Positions 23,501 through 35,354 of a stretch of DNA of 61,040 nucleotides are shown here, piece after piece. Both the position numbers and the translations under genes were made by a program. The notes under the pieces were generated by a model, which was not told the origin of the DNA, did no database searches, and was given only the letters and a program-made list of their open reading frames with translations. Numbering within the stretch: the stretch's first letter is position 1; each line of letters opens with the position of its first letter. The stretch comes from Davidsoniella eucalypti (Eukaryota > Ascomycota > Sordariomycetes > Microascales > Ceratocystidaceae), in NCBI GenBank assembly GCA_004009845.1, contig RMBW01000144.1, positions 1 to 61,040 of the forward strand. The letters run 5' to 3'.

Positions 23501-25378
23501 CCAAACCAGAAAAAGGAAGAAGAAAAAAAAGAAAACAAAAAGAAAAAACCGGAAGCGTTCCTGACCGGAACCGAATAAGCTAAATTACTCTCTGCCGAAA
23601 CAAAGTACGGAGAAAATGGCCGTAATAAAGAGAGTCAAAACGGAGAACCCCAAATCATGGGAGACAACAAGGTGGCGACAGACAGCCAACTAGAAGTAGG
23701 GAGACACATGTAAGTTTATTTTTATTGGACTCAGTACTTCTCTATACGTCCCTATTCTCCTCCTTTCAAAAGGCCACCTTTGCCGATTGCAAGACTTCCA
23801 ACAAGAAACAGCATGTCTCTCCCTCTGTTCCGCCAAGGACATCGCCATGACTTCAGCAAAAACCGCCTCTGTACCTGGGCTTTAAGCACAGCTTTCCTTA
23901 TGCTTTATACGCCGGCACTATTGGCCCAATGTTGCCCCCTTCATTCTTCCTCTGGGACTAGTCGAGCCCACAGAGCGCATTGTTTCCTCGGCAATATTCG
24001 CTACTATTGTGGTTTCTCTATGTCGTCTTCTGTTATTCTGGCCCAGATAGCCAACATACGCACACGCACTCGGAGAGCTTTGCTTTTCGTCTGAAATCAC
24101 CGAAAGGCCTTTGATTAATTTTTATTTTCCCGGGTGCTTCCTACCCTACCATCTCTTCAACCCACCCGTATTAGCACACAAGACCACGTTGGTACAGCAC
24201 TAGTGTAATACGTATCTGTATGAGCAGATATAGTAGTATTCGCTTATTGTGCACTGGCTTGATGGCCCTGTCCCAGTGAGTTCGGCCTAATGCATAACCT
24301 GCATATGGTGGCGTTTGCTAGTTGCAGGTTGCTGCTATTTGCACCATAGATCCGGCTAAAGAGCCAGACACTAGTTGACAGTAGGCTACTGAGCCTACAG
24401 AGCGTAGGATACTTGAAACAAACCAAACGTGGGATGTGTTTTGGTTAGCACTAGCATTAGCATGTTCGTGTATTTGTGTACAAACTAGCGACGGCCACTC
24501 AACATTATAGGCTCAAGAATTCCATTGTGTGTGCTATCGAAGTGGTATATACTCCATATACTTGGGTGATCATGTCGATGTACGGATCTGCTAACACATA
24601 TCGAACTGTGGCCTACTCGATATTTTGGCTCCGATTCCATTTGCTGTTTACCGAAAAACGCCTGCCCGAGTACATACATATGTACAACTAAGATGACCAT
24701 CTCACCTTCTTCTTCTCCTCACAATAGTGTACACTACCTACCACTACACAACCCCCTGTACCCTCATCCTACTGGTATCTGCTACCTTGATATGCAAGAT
24801 GCAATGGCTGTCCGAGCAATGGGCTCGGTCCCTGCGCTCAGCCCTTTCTGGGCTAGACACCGTGACCTGGGTGCGGAGCTGGTGTCACACTCGTTATGGG
24901 CGGGACAGCTTTTCTATCGTGAACGAAGAGGGAGAAGAGGAGAAAAGGCTTATCGCTAGTGGAACACTCACTGTAACTAACTGCTATCAGAGTTAGTCAA
25001 GTAATAGAAAATAAAAGGCTGAAAAAAGGGTTATGTGAGCATGGAATATCTCCAAACACTATCACAAACTGGGCAAAATTATATCCCGCGAGACCTTATA
25101 TTGTTGGAGACTAGCGACTTCTATTTTGACAGTAGCGCAAAATTTGCAATCAAGTATGTCTCTCGATAAACCTGTAACCCTAAGTTAACTTCTGACTACC
25201 AAACGTAATGTATATTGGACTATCATCGCGATGTGTTGTACTCATTATACATTATACGTCGTACAAAGATGATAACAATTCTCTGTTAATATGATACATG
25301 TAATCCCCTTGGACCATTGGTTGCGTCCTTCTATATGATTGAACGAGATATATTCAAGTATGCCTCGTTATTTGAAGT
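17578..25378. other. Gene-free stretch, 7.8 kb
   Basis: Lies upstream of the scaffold gene (its start is at 17577) and ends at the stop of the UTP16-like gene. The largest frames (15-150 codons, for example 19990-20352 plus, 22470-22931 minus, 23780-24094 plus) show no motifs or convincing splicing. A-rich tracts occur at 17943-17955 and 18956-18985. No tRNA, rRNA or transposon signature seen. It may contain long regulatory DNA or non-coding transcripts; nothing positive supports this. Confidence 0.5.
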
Positions 25379-26245
25379 CTACCGCCGCAAGAAGCTCTTC
25401 TTCGCCACCACCTGTGCCGCCTTTCTCCTCGTTAACAACGAAGCCTTGTTATTCCGGCTAGTTTTGCTCGAAGGTGGCACCGCGGTGGACTTGCTCTTCT
25501 TGACGATTCGGTAGACGGTACCACCAACCACCTTATCTACGCCCGCCTTCTTCTTCGTTTTGTGTATCCTTTTGCTGCTTCCATATATGTCCTCTTCTAC
25601 ACCAGCAGCATCGGCATCGTCCTCAGAATCAGAATCGAGAAACTCTGCCGGGAGCTCGTCGGGCAGTCCGGTTTTTTTGCGGCGCGCATTCAAAGCTTCT
25701 TGTTCGGAGGCACGCTTAGCATCGAGGGCCGCTTGCGCCGCTGCTATTTCTGCTTCCAACGCCTTTTCCTTGGCCTTGCGCGAAGCTGCTTGTTCTTTGA
25801 GCCTGGTGTCACGCTCTTTCCGCTTGTTCTTTTCGGCGGCAGTAGCTCTATAATGAGTATGTCATGGTTAGCTGTCTGTATTTCTGACGTGTCGCTCCGC
25901 CTGATTTGCATGCGGTAACTTGTATGCGCAACTGTGATAGACTATGACTTGGGGATGTTTTCTCAAGGATGATATTTACTCTTTGATAGCTCTATGCGCT
26001 GCTTTAGCAGACTCTTTCATAGCGGAGGCGGCACCCGCCATAGAAAAGACTTCCGGCGCATCGTCGTCGGATTCTTCTTCGCCATCATCTTCGGGCTGAA
26101 CTGGCGCACTCATGACCGGCTCCGTTTGGACCGCGATATCCTCCCCTTCGTCGTCACTATCGAACTTCTTGACATTAGAACGCTTAGAAGCGATCGGGTC
26201 AATGACGTCGAGAGATTTGCGCTTCGGAGCGCCTTTGGGAGCCAT
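25379..26245 (-). CDS. UTP16/Bud21-like U3 snoRNA-associated protein
   Basis: Small-subunit processome component expected to act in the nucleolus in 18S rRNA maturation. Exons 25980-26245 and 25379-25847, intron 25848-25979 (132 bp, GTAAAT donor, GCTAAC upstream of a TAG acceptor, phase 2), give 244 aa. The N-terminal part is basic (MAPKGAPKRKSLDVIDP) then acidic (DSDDEGEDIA, EEESDDDAPEVFSM). The middle is a charged Ala/Lys/Glu helix. The C-terminal block (TGLPDELPAEFLDSDSEDD, then HKTKKKAGVDKVVGGTVYRI) matches the conserved end of this family. The gene starts 458 bp from a divergent neighbour at 26704 and may share its promoter region. Confidence 0.75.
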
Positions 26246-26703
26246 GATGTGTTGCTGTGTTATGTAGTTGGCTCAAGTCGATTCGGGAAGAAAGACATAG
26301 GGCAATGACAAAGATAAAGTATAGCCCAATGCTCGAGGCACTTAACAGTATATTAGAAATTGGTATGCGCTTGATTAGCGCTTCTAAAAGTTGAATATCG
26401 CAGTCGCATTCCCACACTACAGAAAAGATACGTCTGGAAAAAAAATTGGTGCTTGAGGTTGACTGGCGCATCCTGATTGGCCCGATAACGCTAAGTGCTC
26501 CACACGTGATATAGAATACAGCTTACCTAATCGAGATCCCTAGGACAACTCATTAGTGAAGCTCATATCATGGCATAGTGCATCTTAAAAGCAGTTGGCC
26601 ACCATATTTGACGCATATTAAAATGAATTCAGGTATGTATGTCTATTGCTCGATTGAAGGCATTGGCCAGGATTAACAGTATATCCCAATTGTAGCAAAA
26701 AAC
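26246..26703. promoter_or_regulatory. Divergent promoter region between UTP16-like and mitochondrial gene
   Basis: 458 bp separate two divergent start codons. It must supply both genes with upstream sequence unless one has a distant promoter. It contains cacacgtgat (E-box-like CACGTG) at about 26501-26510. No specific regulator inferred. Confidence 0.4.
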
Positions 26704-27882
26704 ATGGTGTCCCGAGTCATATCTCGTAAGGCCGTGACAACTTTAGCGCCGCTAGACTGTGTCTGTCTACGCTCACGATGCTTCAGCAGCGCCACTACTT
26801 CTCAATCTCGAAGTCCGCAGCTCGATCATGTTAGAAACAAATCGACGTGGCAGCGGAGCCCGCCAATCCGCCAGGCGTCACATGACCCCAATCTGCCAAA
26901 AACTATAGCAAGTGCGAATATCAGCCAGTCGCTGCGCTCTTCGATAGCTGCCGGCTATCTACCCAGTCTAGGCGCATTTATTCTTAGTGCCCAACAAATG
27001 GGATTTCCAGATAGTAGAGCGGCGGTCTACCGTGATTGCATAATAAGCTTTGTCGATGCCTTCATTCCTGCTGAGAGTATTTGGTCTTGGTCTGTCGAGT
27101 GGGCTATGAGTGAGCTTCCCCCCCCTCCGCAAGTCTGATATCAAGATAATGAAGCCGGTATCTCAGAAGCTAACATCTAGCAAGTCAATAAATACCAGGC
27201 CCAAACTGTATACGAGTCAGCCTTGGTTGCTTACGGAACTCTTACTTTCAAGCCAAGCACGTCTCAAAATGAAAAGCAAGCCCAAAAATTAGACAGCTTG
27301 ATGTGTGTAATGCTCGTGGCTATGGGTGGTGGCTTCAACCATATCCCATCAATTCTCACAGTTACTCATTTCTCTATTCTCTCTGGTTCTCACATATACA
27401 ATACGCAATTCTTCCAGCCTATCGTACAGGGTTTTCGTCAGCTTCTTGCCAAATCGGACCCAAACGCTCTCACCATCGAGGCCAAGTATCTCATGAGCAA
27501 AGGTCGTACGGACGAAGCCAAAATGCGTATCAAACAAGCTCTTGCTTCTTGGGACACCTTGTTCGAGTGGCGCCCCGCCGCCTTGGTTCTAGCGGCCAAG
27601 ATTGCTACCTCACAGGGCCGGATACCTGAGGCTAGAATGTACCTACAGGACGCAGTGGATCGTTACGATATCACGGCTGCTTGGGATGAGCTAGATGCTC
27701 TTGATGGCACTTCAGAATCAAAAGACACGGGCATCGATGCATTGTTGGCTGGAAAGAGAACTGCAATGAGAGAGTTGGACAACTATTTTCAGAACGCTAG
27801 TCTCGAGACTAAGACGCCCATGGAGACGGCATTCTATGTCACAGCACAAGAAGGCCTGCGGCTTGCTCGACATCTGCTATAG
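26704..27882 (+). CDS. Mitochondrial-targeted helical-repeat (TPR-like) protein, unknown function
   Basis: Exons 26704-27109 and 27185-27882 (intron 75 bp: GTGAGC donor, GCTAAC branch, AAG acceptor, phase 1) give 367 aa; the join reads WAM-INKYQ. The first 40 residues are rich in Arg/Ser without acidic residues until about residue 17 and contain RCFSSA, a mitochondrial presequence pattern. The C-terminal half has TPR/SEL1-like helical pairs (AKYLMSKGRTDEAKMRIKQA and KIATSQGRIPEARMYLQDAV, in which helix A-turn-helix B spacing is visible). The hydrophobic, less conserved-looking stretch at about 27300-27410 stays open but could be a second intron; I see no strong donor/branch pair for it. No named family recognised. 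Confidence 0.7.
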
Positions 27883-28063
27883 CATAGATAGCAGTAAAGT
27901 TTGACCATAAACAAATGTAAGATATGTGTATTATTAGTATAAGTTGATGATAGTCAGGCTACGATAACCTTCCCCAAAAGGCACCTCATATGCCCATCAT
28001 TAAGATATGGCGATCAACCAGGTGATATAAGTTCCCATTCTCTCGCGTATTTATTTACCACGT

Positions 28064-29856
28064 CTACCCCCATGTCCTCACAAACTCGTCCTTCTTCTCT
28101 TTCCCATCTACTTCGCAACGTACACCAGCAACATTCTCTTTCCACATCTCCACCTCGTGAGCCATCCACGCCATACTCTCCGCCATTTCTGGATCGATCA
28201 GGCTTGCTCTTCCAAAGGGGTATTCTGCCATGATTTCCGCTCTGAGCGCATTGGAATCTTTAAAGGCGTCCGTCAAGGCGTGTGCTACCGCACTCTCAAA
28301 TCCAGCTTGTACATTAGCTGCCGTGCTTCCAACTGTTGCGGCTCGGTCGGCGGCAGCTGTTTGGATAGCACCTAATAACATAGAACTATCTTTGCTATCG
28401 TTGGGACCACTAGTTGTGGTTTCTGGACATTCAATTCCAAGCATGCGTAATGTGCGCTCGAGGGGCGTTTCGGTAGATGGATCAGGTCGAGCTTTTCTAG
28501 TTGGTGCTGGAGTCACGGGCTCTGTTACAGTCGGGCGTCGGCGTGACGCTCTAATAGGTGATTGTGTAGTAGCCCTGGAAGCAGCTGGGCTCTCGGCAAC
28601 ATCGTTACTCACTCGAGCTATCTCGAGCTTGGCAGCATCACCTACCAGTGAGACTATGGCATGGTGTCTTTGAGTGGTATTGATACGTTCTGCAAGTCTT
28701 TCAGCCCTATCGAGTAGATACTCAAAACAGTCACTAGTCTAATGAACAGTTAATAAGCCATATGTTATCAAGCGATTATATATCAGTAGATATCATGATA
28801 CTCACATATTGCAAGGCACAGGCTGCACGGTGCATTCCGGCGCCGGAACGTTCCATCATGTCTTTTTTGCCTGGTTCCATGTAAATGTTGTCGACTGTCA
28901 TCTGGGCTACAGGCAGGATCTCAGCATAGAGAGACTCAACTTCTGCCTGGAGAGCATTGGTACTCTCTAGTTCATCGTCTCCTGACCCATTAGCCTGTGG
29001 TGACGAAAGAGCCGTGAGATATATTCGATCGAGCCTAGTCCTGATGAGCTCAACCGTTGTTTTTATGAGGCTATATTGAGTTAGTTAGTATGTGAGATAA
29101 ATAAACCAAGCATATAACAAACAACATACCGAACAGAGTTATCTCGCATCTTTTCTATCTCTGTCTCGGATTCGCCACTAGCTAGACCATCCAGTTCACG
29201 AGCTAGCTTTTCTAAGCCTACAAGTACGTGGTCATCTTCCGTTATCCATTTGGAAAGAGTGTCGGCTATGTTTTCCCGGCGTGCAGCCATAGCAGCTTCT
29301 TCCTCAGCTACCCGGAAGTCAATATCAGCCCGTAGCAGTTGTGCTCTGTCATTTGCTGCGGCCACTTCTTGAGATCGTCTATCTTTCTGTGCTTGATTGA
29401 GTGCAACCCGCTGCTCCTCAACCTTTCCTCCATGAGACTCCATCTTCACCAAAGTAGCTTTCTGGGACGATAAAGTCTCCGTGTGTTTATTAAGCTGAGC
29501 CGTTGATCGGTTCAGGGATCGTATGGCAGAGCGTATTTCAGATTCTGAGAAAACTGCGAGATTAGGTGCCGACAAGTCCTCGGCTGCTGCGAGGAGGGAA
29601 ACAGTTCCAGAGCCTTGCAGGGCGGAGTATCTAACGATGATGTCAATAGGGGGAGGACACAAGACTTGGCACACATGTCTAAAGGGTCAATGTATATTTA
29701 CGCAGCAAGCTCATCTGTTGTCAAGAGAGTTTCATTCACTAGATGCAATTCTGCCCAGTTCATAAAAGATACGTCATCAAGGGCCGCTTTGAGGCGAGAC
29801 TCGCTCAGCGACAGGCCATAGTCACGCACGATTCGGTCAAGAGTCTGAAAGTCCAT
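28064..29856 (-). CDS. Four-exon coiled-coil protein (possible augmin/HAUS-like subunit)
   Basis: Exons 29702-29856, 29130-29630, 28806-29070 and 28064-28738 with introns of 71, 59 and 67 bp (donors GTAAAT, GTATGT, GTGAGT) keep frame throughout and give 531 aa. The N terminus (MDFQTLDRIVRDYGLSLSES) looks like a small helical domain. Residues about 75-170 form a coiled coil, followed by a conserved-looking segment RLIKTTVELIRTRLDRIYL and LYAEILPVAQMTVDN. The C-terminal part is Ser/Thr/Pro-rich (phosphorylation-prone) and ends in EFVRTWG. The layout recalls fungal spindle/augmin-type proteins, but this is a weak impression without an alignment; 'conserved Pezizomycotina coiled-coil protein' is the safe call. 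Its stop lies 181 bp from the convergent gene's stop at 27882. Confidence 0.72.
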
Positions 29857-32800
29857 GGCGGCTCTACTTGCTGTGTTCGGGCTAGATAAAGCTCGCCTAG
29901 GGTGGTATCTTGTCCGTTTGAGGGCAGTATCGAGATGTTATGCTCAAAAATAAGAACTGTTGTTGGGTTTGCTTGTAAACTATGGCTTCTTCACATGCAA
30001 AACATTGTCACAAACAAAAACAAAGCTCGACAAAGGAGCTAGTTTCAGGGGTTCTTTATGACAGTTAACCCTAACGTTGGTACAAAGCCTAGCCCACTCA
30101 AAATATTTCTAGACGTTGTAAACCACATCTTGTGCATGTGTAATATTTAAGTAGTGAACAGAAATACAAGATTAGATTCGAGCTTGGATGCAATCAAATA
30201 TTTGTTGATTATGTTTAGCAACAGATATAGCTCAAATTATACACCGACTACAACAGAGAATATTGTATTTGTTCCCAGGCTCTAGACTTGTAATGCTATT
30301 AAGCCAGCTGTCTTGAGAAGAGTTGAGCAGGTTGCCTTCTGATTAGAAGACAGTGAATAACAGCCCGAGCGGAAATGGGTACGGGGTAGCTTTGCATGTC
30401 GTGGAAGCCGAAGTTTGCGGTGGTTCCTGCAGTGGCTTGAGCGTGAACGGCGGAAGGGCCGATTTATGACCATAGTGGGCGGGTTGTGAGAGGTTTATTA
30501 GTAGTAATCTGTCCAAGAGCGATGGATTGGCGATGCCTGGAATGTGCATAGCAACGATAGCGGCAGACTTCCAGACAAGATTACAAGTCCGGTGAAATTT
30601 CTGCCAAACGGGCAGGCCAGCACCTGGCTATGCGCAAGTAGTACATATAATATAGTACGTATACCATTACAAAGATGGTCACATTTCCCCTTGATAAATA
30701 CAAGATTGGAAACGATGGTTGTGGTTGTACTGTATTACTGTATATGTACGAATGTTCTTCTGTCTTCCAAAAGAAGAAGCCTTGACAACAAAGGCCCGAA
30801 GCTAGTATTGAATACTGGTCAAATCACCAAGCTAGCCGCGTGGTAACGGCAGAATGGCCTGCGCTTTTCTTTCATCGGACGGACATGACTTGCAACTATT
30901 TTAAGCTACTGCCACTAGTGCTTGTTGGCAAAGCCGATATGTGATATGATATTGAAAGTTAGCTAGCGTCAGCAGATAGCTGTACATTGTGTAGTATCAA
31001 TATGCAATCTGATATAATGTAATGTAGCCGTAGTAGCAGCGCAGTATCGGCGTCACGTTCAGGTACAGCATTCTTATCTCATATTCTGTTGGACGTGCGG
31101 TGGCATTGCGTGGCTATGCTGAATGGCGGCTCGCTCAGAAGCGGGACTGAGATGGAAACTGGAGACAAGATAGGGTTAGAGATCAGTACACGCCAACATT
31201 AATAACCAATATGGACAAGTGAAAATGCGACCATTTGTAGGCTAGTCCCTGAAGATTGCAACGTCGCCGGTCAGCCTGCGCTAACACAAATATATTGTTA
31301 TCTATTGTCTTCTATGTGAGCAAATAAGGGTACAGGCCACGCATCGAGGCAACAATGGCAAGATGACGGAATTTCATGGTGTGTTAGGGTTTGAGACTAG
31401 CAAACTAAACACATCAAATCTGAAGACAAGGAGGCGTGGCTCTGGTGGAACAGCCGCCATATAGGGAGGGTACTTGCAATGCAAACCACACGTCTGGCGA
31501 TATGCCATGCGAGGAAGGAGCGAAAAGTCTGTTGTTGTTTATTTGTTTATTGCCGTGTTTTATACGGAAAGTGTGATTTGAATCATCAGAACTGGCCTTT
31601 AACCACTCATCACCAACTTTGCATAGCGCCAATACGAGGCATTCTTTATCGTTCTGCCATTTAAATTATCGAGAAATTTATCGAGAAAACCATCCGACAA
31701 AGTCCCACAACACCTCCGACCAACTGACAGCTGATATGATCTGGTGGCGTGTATGACTGACTGGCTGGAAAATGTGACAACTAGAGCTTGATACGATAAT
31801 AAGTGAAGCTTTATATTGGAGCGAGCGAACAAATTGATAGACAAAGACTGCAAACCCACGAACGCTTGATCGAGTGAACGAACCCATAGGAATCGCGGCT
31901 TCTCCAGACGACTTCATTTTACAGAACAACACGAGATAATAATGCAGTCTCGATAGCTTGGGCCGATAGCTTATGTCTCGCTTGCGTTAAGACCACATGC
32001 GCATTGTTACTCACTATGGTTTGTAATTTACCGCTGTGCTTGCCTTTGATTGCCTGCTTGCTTCCCAAAGCTTCTTTCGCTTGCGGTCTCGCTTGGCCAG
32101 GTCTGGCATGTCTTGAGTCTCCTTTGGAGCTTGCCAAGCGCCCGTATGAATACTACGGATCAATATGGACTTGTCACCCAATCGATAGAAGCACTAACAA
32201 TGGAGGTCTAGAAGAAACAAGAATGGTTGCGCCCCAAAAATATTAGAAACAGGAAGAAAAAAAAAGAAAAAAAAAAGCTTCAAGTTGCTGGTTTGTGGAG
32301 ACGTTTTATTGTCAGGACTTCAAATACATAGCTTCATTATAGGGGGTTTTAACAAATTAGCATAGGATAGTTAACTTAAATGGTGACCGAGTCCATATGT
32401 ACACTTTGATAGATAGCGAGAAGCCCCATTTCACAAAAATACACAGGCATTTTTTAAAGCTTGAGAGGCTAATAACAACGAATTGTATTGACAAGTGAAG
32501 TACTACATATCTTAGTGGTGAACACACCCACACGGGGAAGTAAACTTATTTACTTATGGTGAAAATGACGAGTTTAGAGCATTTTTTGCATTATTCACAA
32601 AGTCACGCCAGGTTACACTCCAAGTCACGTGAGAATGTGGCTGGCAGTTGGGTGAGTGGGAGACGTAAAATTTCGCTCCACTTCGACCTCAGAGTAAACT
32701 TTTGGAAAGTGTACACATAATTGGCCCCTCCCCCCCAGAAAGAAGACCTGGGCATCCCTCTGTTATTGAGATTTATAGCTCTGCTTAGGCCACGGCCGAT

Positions 32801-34058
32801 TAGTAACAATTAAAGCGAGTATTCTCTTGTCTCTAGTAGGACGAGCTGGTCACGCCTCAACATAAACGTGCTATGCTAACTACTACTGCCACAAAAACAT
32901 TAGTTACACTATGCGCCGTAGTGACCTCCAATGTCTCGATGGATGATTGGAAAATCCGAGTAACAGCAAGCCTTATGATAGATTGATCGGTACTTTCTTA
33001 CGGCTCAGAGTCGTATTGACAACTGACAACTATATATCCGATGACCCTCAACACCGGCATCACCATTCGTCGTTCGAATACTACGCATACCACAAATTTA
33101 AGCTGGGAGATTGGCCTGGATCAATAGGCGTACGACCACTTTGAGAATTGCGCCGGACTCTCCTGTCAACTAGAACCTAGCATCTTCCAATCCATTCAAT
33201 TGGCTGCCAGGGAACACCTTGGGTAGCATTTTCTCATGCTGCCTGTTTAGGCATAGAGTGTGCAGCACCCCAGTCGGTTTCGAGAGTCTGGACCTGCATT
33301 TCTGCAGGTAGATTGCTCATGGACGCAACTAGAAGCCAAGCAATGGATACCACATCGGTCGTATCGTAGTAGCAGCTAACTGAGTTGAATAGGTGGTGCG
33401 CGCCCTGACGATAAACATTGAGGTTGTGCTTAGCCCAGGATGTGGCCCCCATGGGTAGCTTCGGGTGGGATCTATTAGCTATTGGGTGGACAGGAAGAAG
33501 GCGCTTTTCTTTTCTTTTCTTTTCTCGTTGTTTGGCTCTCAATAGTCAATAGTGGTGCTCGGCTCCGGCTTTGAGAAAAGTCTTGTTGGTTTATCATCTC
33601 GACTATCCGCTGCTACTGTCGTTCTCTAGACCTGTCTTTCTTCTTCTTCTGTTAAACAAATTCGACTCTGCAACAGTTCGCCTTGTGGCTAATATCCGTT
33701 CGTTTTCCTTGAGAAGTAGAGAATCGCTCTATTTACTTCTCGTCCACTCGTTTAATTATCGCTCGTTATTCACCAGTTTACGAGGCCTCTTCATGCAATT
33801 CGCGTTTCAGTCTTTACTATAGCTAAGCTGTTTCTTTTCCCACTTCGTCTTTTACAACATCAAGCGGAAAGAACGACTTCTCTGGACTACCGACGACAAA
33901 ATTTGGGCCGTACCAAGCGCCCTTACATATTCTAGGGAACACCAACACCGGCCATATCCTGACTGCCTTTGCTCTTATGATCTGTCTCTGTGGAAGTTAT
34001 CTTTTGAACTCGAGCTGCTTTACATCTTCATAGACCTCATTGTCTAGCCCTTAATATA
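29857..34058. other. Gene-free stretch, 4.2 kb
   Basis: Separates the coiled-coil gene from the DUF7729-like gene. Short frames (30343-30549 minus, 31599-31859 minus, 33234-33542 minus) have no motif. Sequence from about 33560 to 34050 is pyrimidine-rich on the plus strand, as expected for the promoter/leader of the gene at 34059. A (ttttc)n run lies at 33505-33527. Confidence 0.5.
33505..33527. repeat. Microsatellite (ttttc)n
   Basis: About four and a half perfect copies of ttttc. Simple repeat in non-coding DNA. Confidence 0.85.
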
Positions 34059-35354
34059 ATGTTTGGCAACCGCTCTCGAAAGATGCCGACTATGAGCCTC
34101 TCTCAGACTCTATGGTCGGCCGCCTTTTTGGTTTTTGCTTCCAACACAGCTCTAGCATCGCCCATCATCACTCTTCAGCCTGAGTTGAATGTTCCGGCAC
34201 CAACAGAAATGGATTTTCCATTGCCAACTGCTGCCCCGGCACAGTTTTATCTGAACAACCCCAGACTTGTAGCTGATAGCATGAGCCCCATATTCGTTGA
34301 TGGTCACTGGACTATGGTCGAGGACTCCATGTGGAATCTACATAAGCGGGCAGAAGAGACTGATTCAACAACCACAACATCATCATCATCTTCTTCTACC
34401 TCGAAGTCTTCCAGCACCTCAACACAGTCATCTACATCTACGATAACTTCTGCTGCCTCAAGCACAACTGGTGTCACTTCAACATCCCATACTTCATCGA
34501 CATCTACTGCATCAATTTCTGCTCTTCCATCCCCCATGGATGAGAACATGGACTACGAGTTCACTACCAACAATGGCAAGTCCTGCCGCAAGTATCTCAA
34601 GAATCTGTTGTCCAGTGACCAGTTCAAGGCTTGCTACCCCATGTCTATGCTTCTCAAGGTAGGCTTCCTTGCATATCCATTACTTTAGGTCTACAAATGC
34701 TAACTGTCAATGTAGGGGTCTTCATCTTTTTTTGATGCCCAAAAGGAACTACAGAGTCTGGTGAGAGTTGTTGATGCTACTTGCGATGTGGACTATGACA
34801 CCTGCAACACATATCTTCATACCGAATCCACCAACCTGACCAGCTCTGAGAATTGCTCCGAAGAGTATGGTAACCAGACATCAACCATTATGATGGTCTA
34901 CTGGGGTCTCAAAGCCTATGCGCCTGTTTACAAGGCAACTTGTATCCGTGATACCGACACTAGCTACTGCTATGCTACCGCCGTCACAAACTCTTCAACT
35001 ACTGGCAACGCGTACAGCTATTTCCTGCCGCTCAACTCGTCGTACCCGTATAGCTCGCAACCTGACTGCACATCTTGCCTGCAAGATACGATGGCGGTTT
35101 TCCGCACTTTTACCAGCGATGGAAGCCAGGCGCTTGCCTACAACTATGCAGATGCAGCTACCACAATCAACGGGGTGTGTGGTAGTGATTTTGTAAATGC
35201 TACTTCTCTCGAAATCACTACAGATAGCAGCTCTGTTGCCACAAAGTCTAGTACCAGCACTGCAAACGGCATCATAGCATCATCCTTATCTAGATCATTG
35301 TTGTCTTACATAGTAGTATCAGCAATGACCACGCTGGGTGTTATGCTTCTATAG
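34059..35354 (+). CDS. Secreted GPI-type cell-surface protein, DUF7729-like
   Basis: Predicted cell-wall or plasma-membrane surface protein. Exons 34059-34658 and 34716-35354 (intron 57 bp, GTAGGC donor, GCTAAC branch, TAG acceptor, phase 0) give 412 aa. A signal peptide lies in the first ~35 residues; either Met1 or Met9/Met12 could start it. Residues about 104-160 are a Ser/Thr run suited to O-mannosylation. The folded region (NGKSCRKYLKNLLSSDQFKA to CVCGSDF-type Cys pairs such as CTSCL) has regularly spaced cysteines and several N-x-S/T sites, as in fungal DUF7729 proteins. The C terminus has a Ser/Thr spacer, a small-residue NG omega-like site and a hydrophobic tail (SYIVVSAMTTLGVMLL), typical of GPI attachment. 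Biochemical function unknown. Confidence 0.82.
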
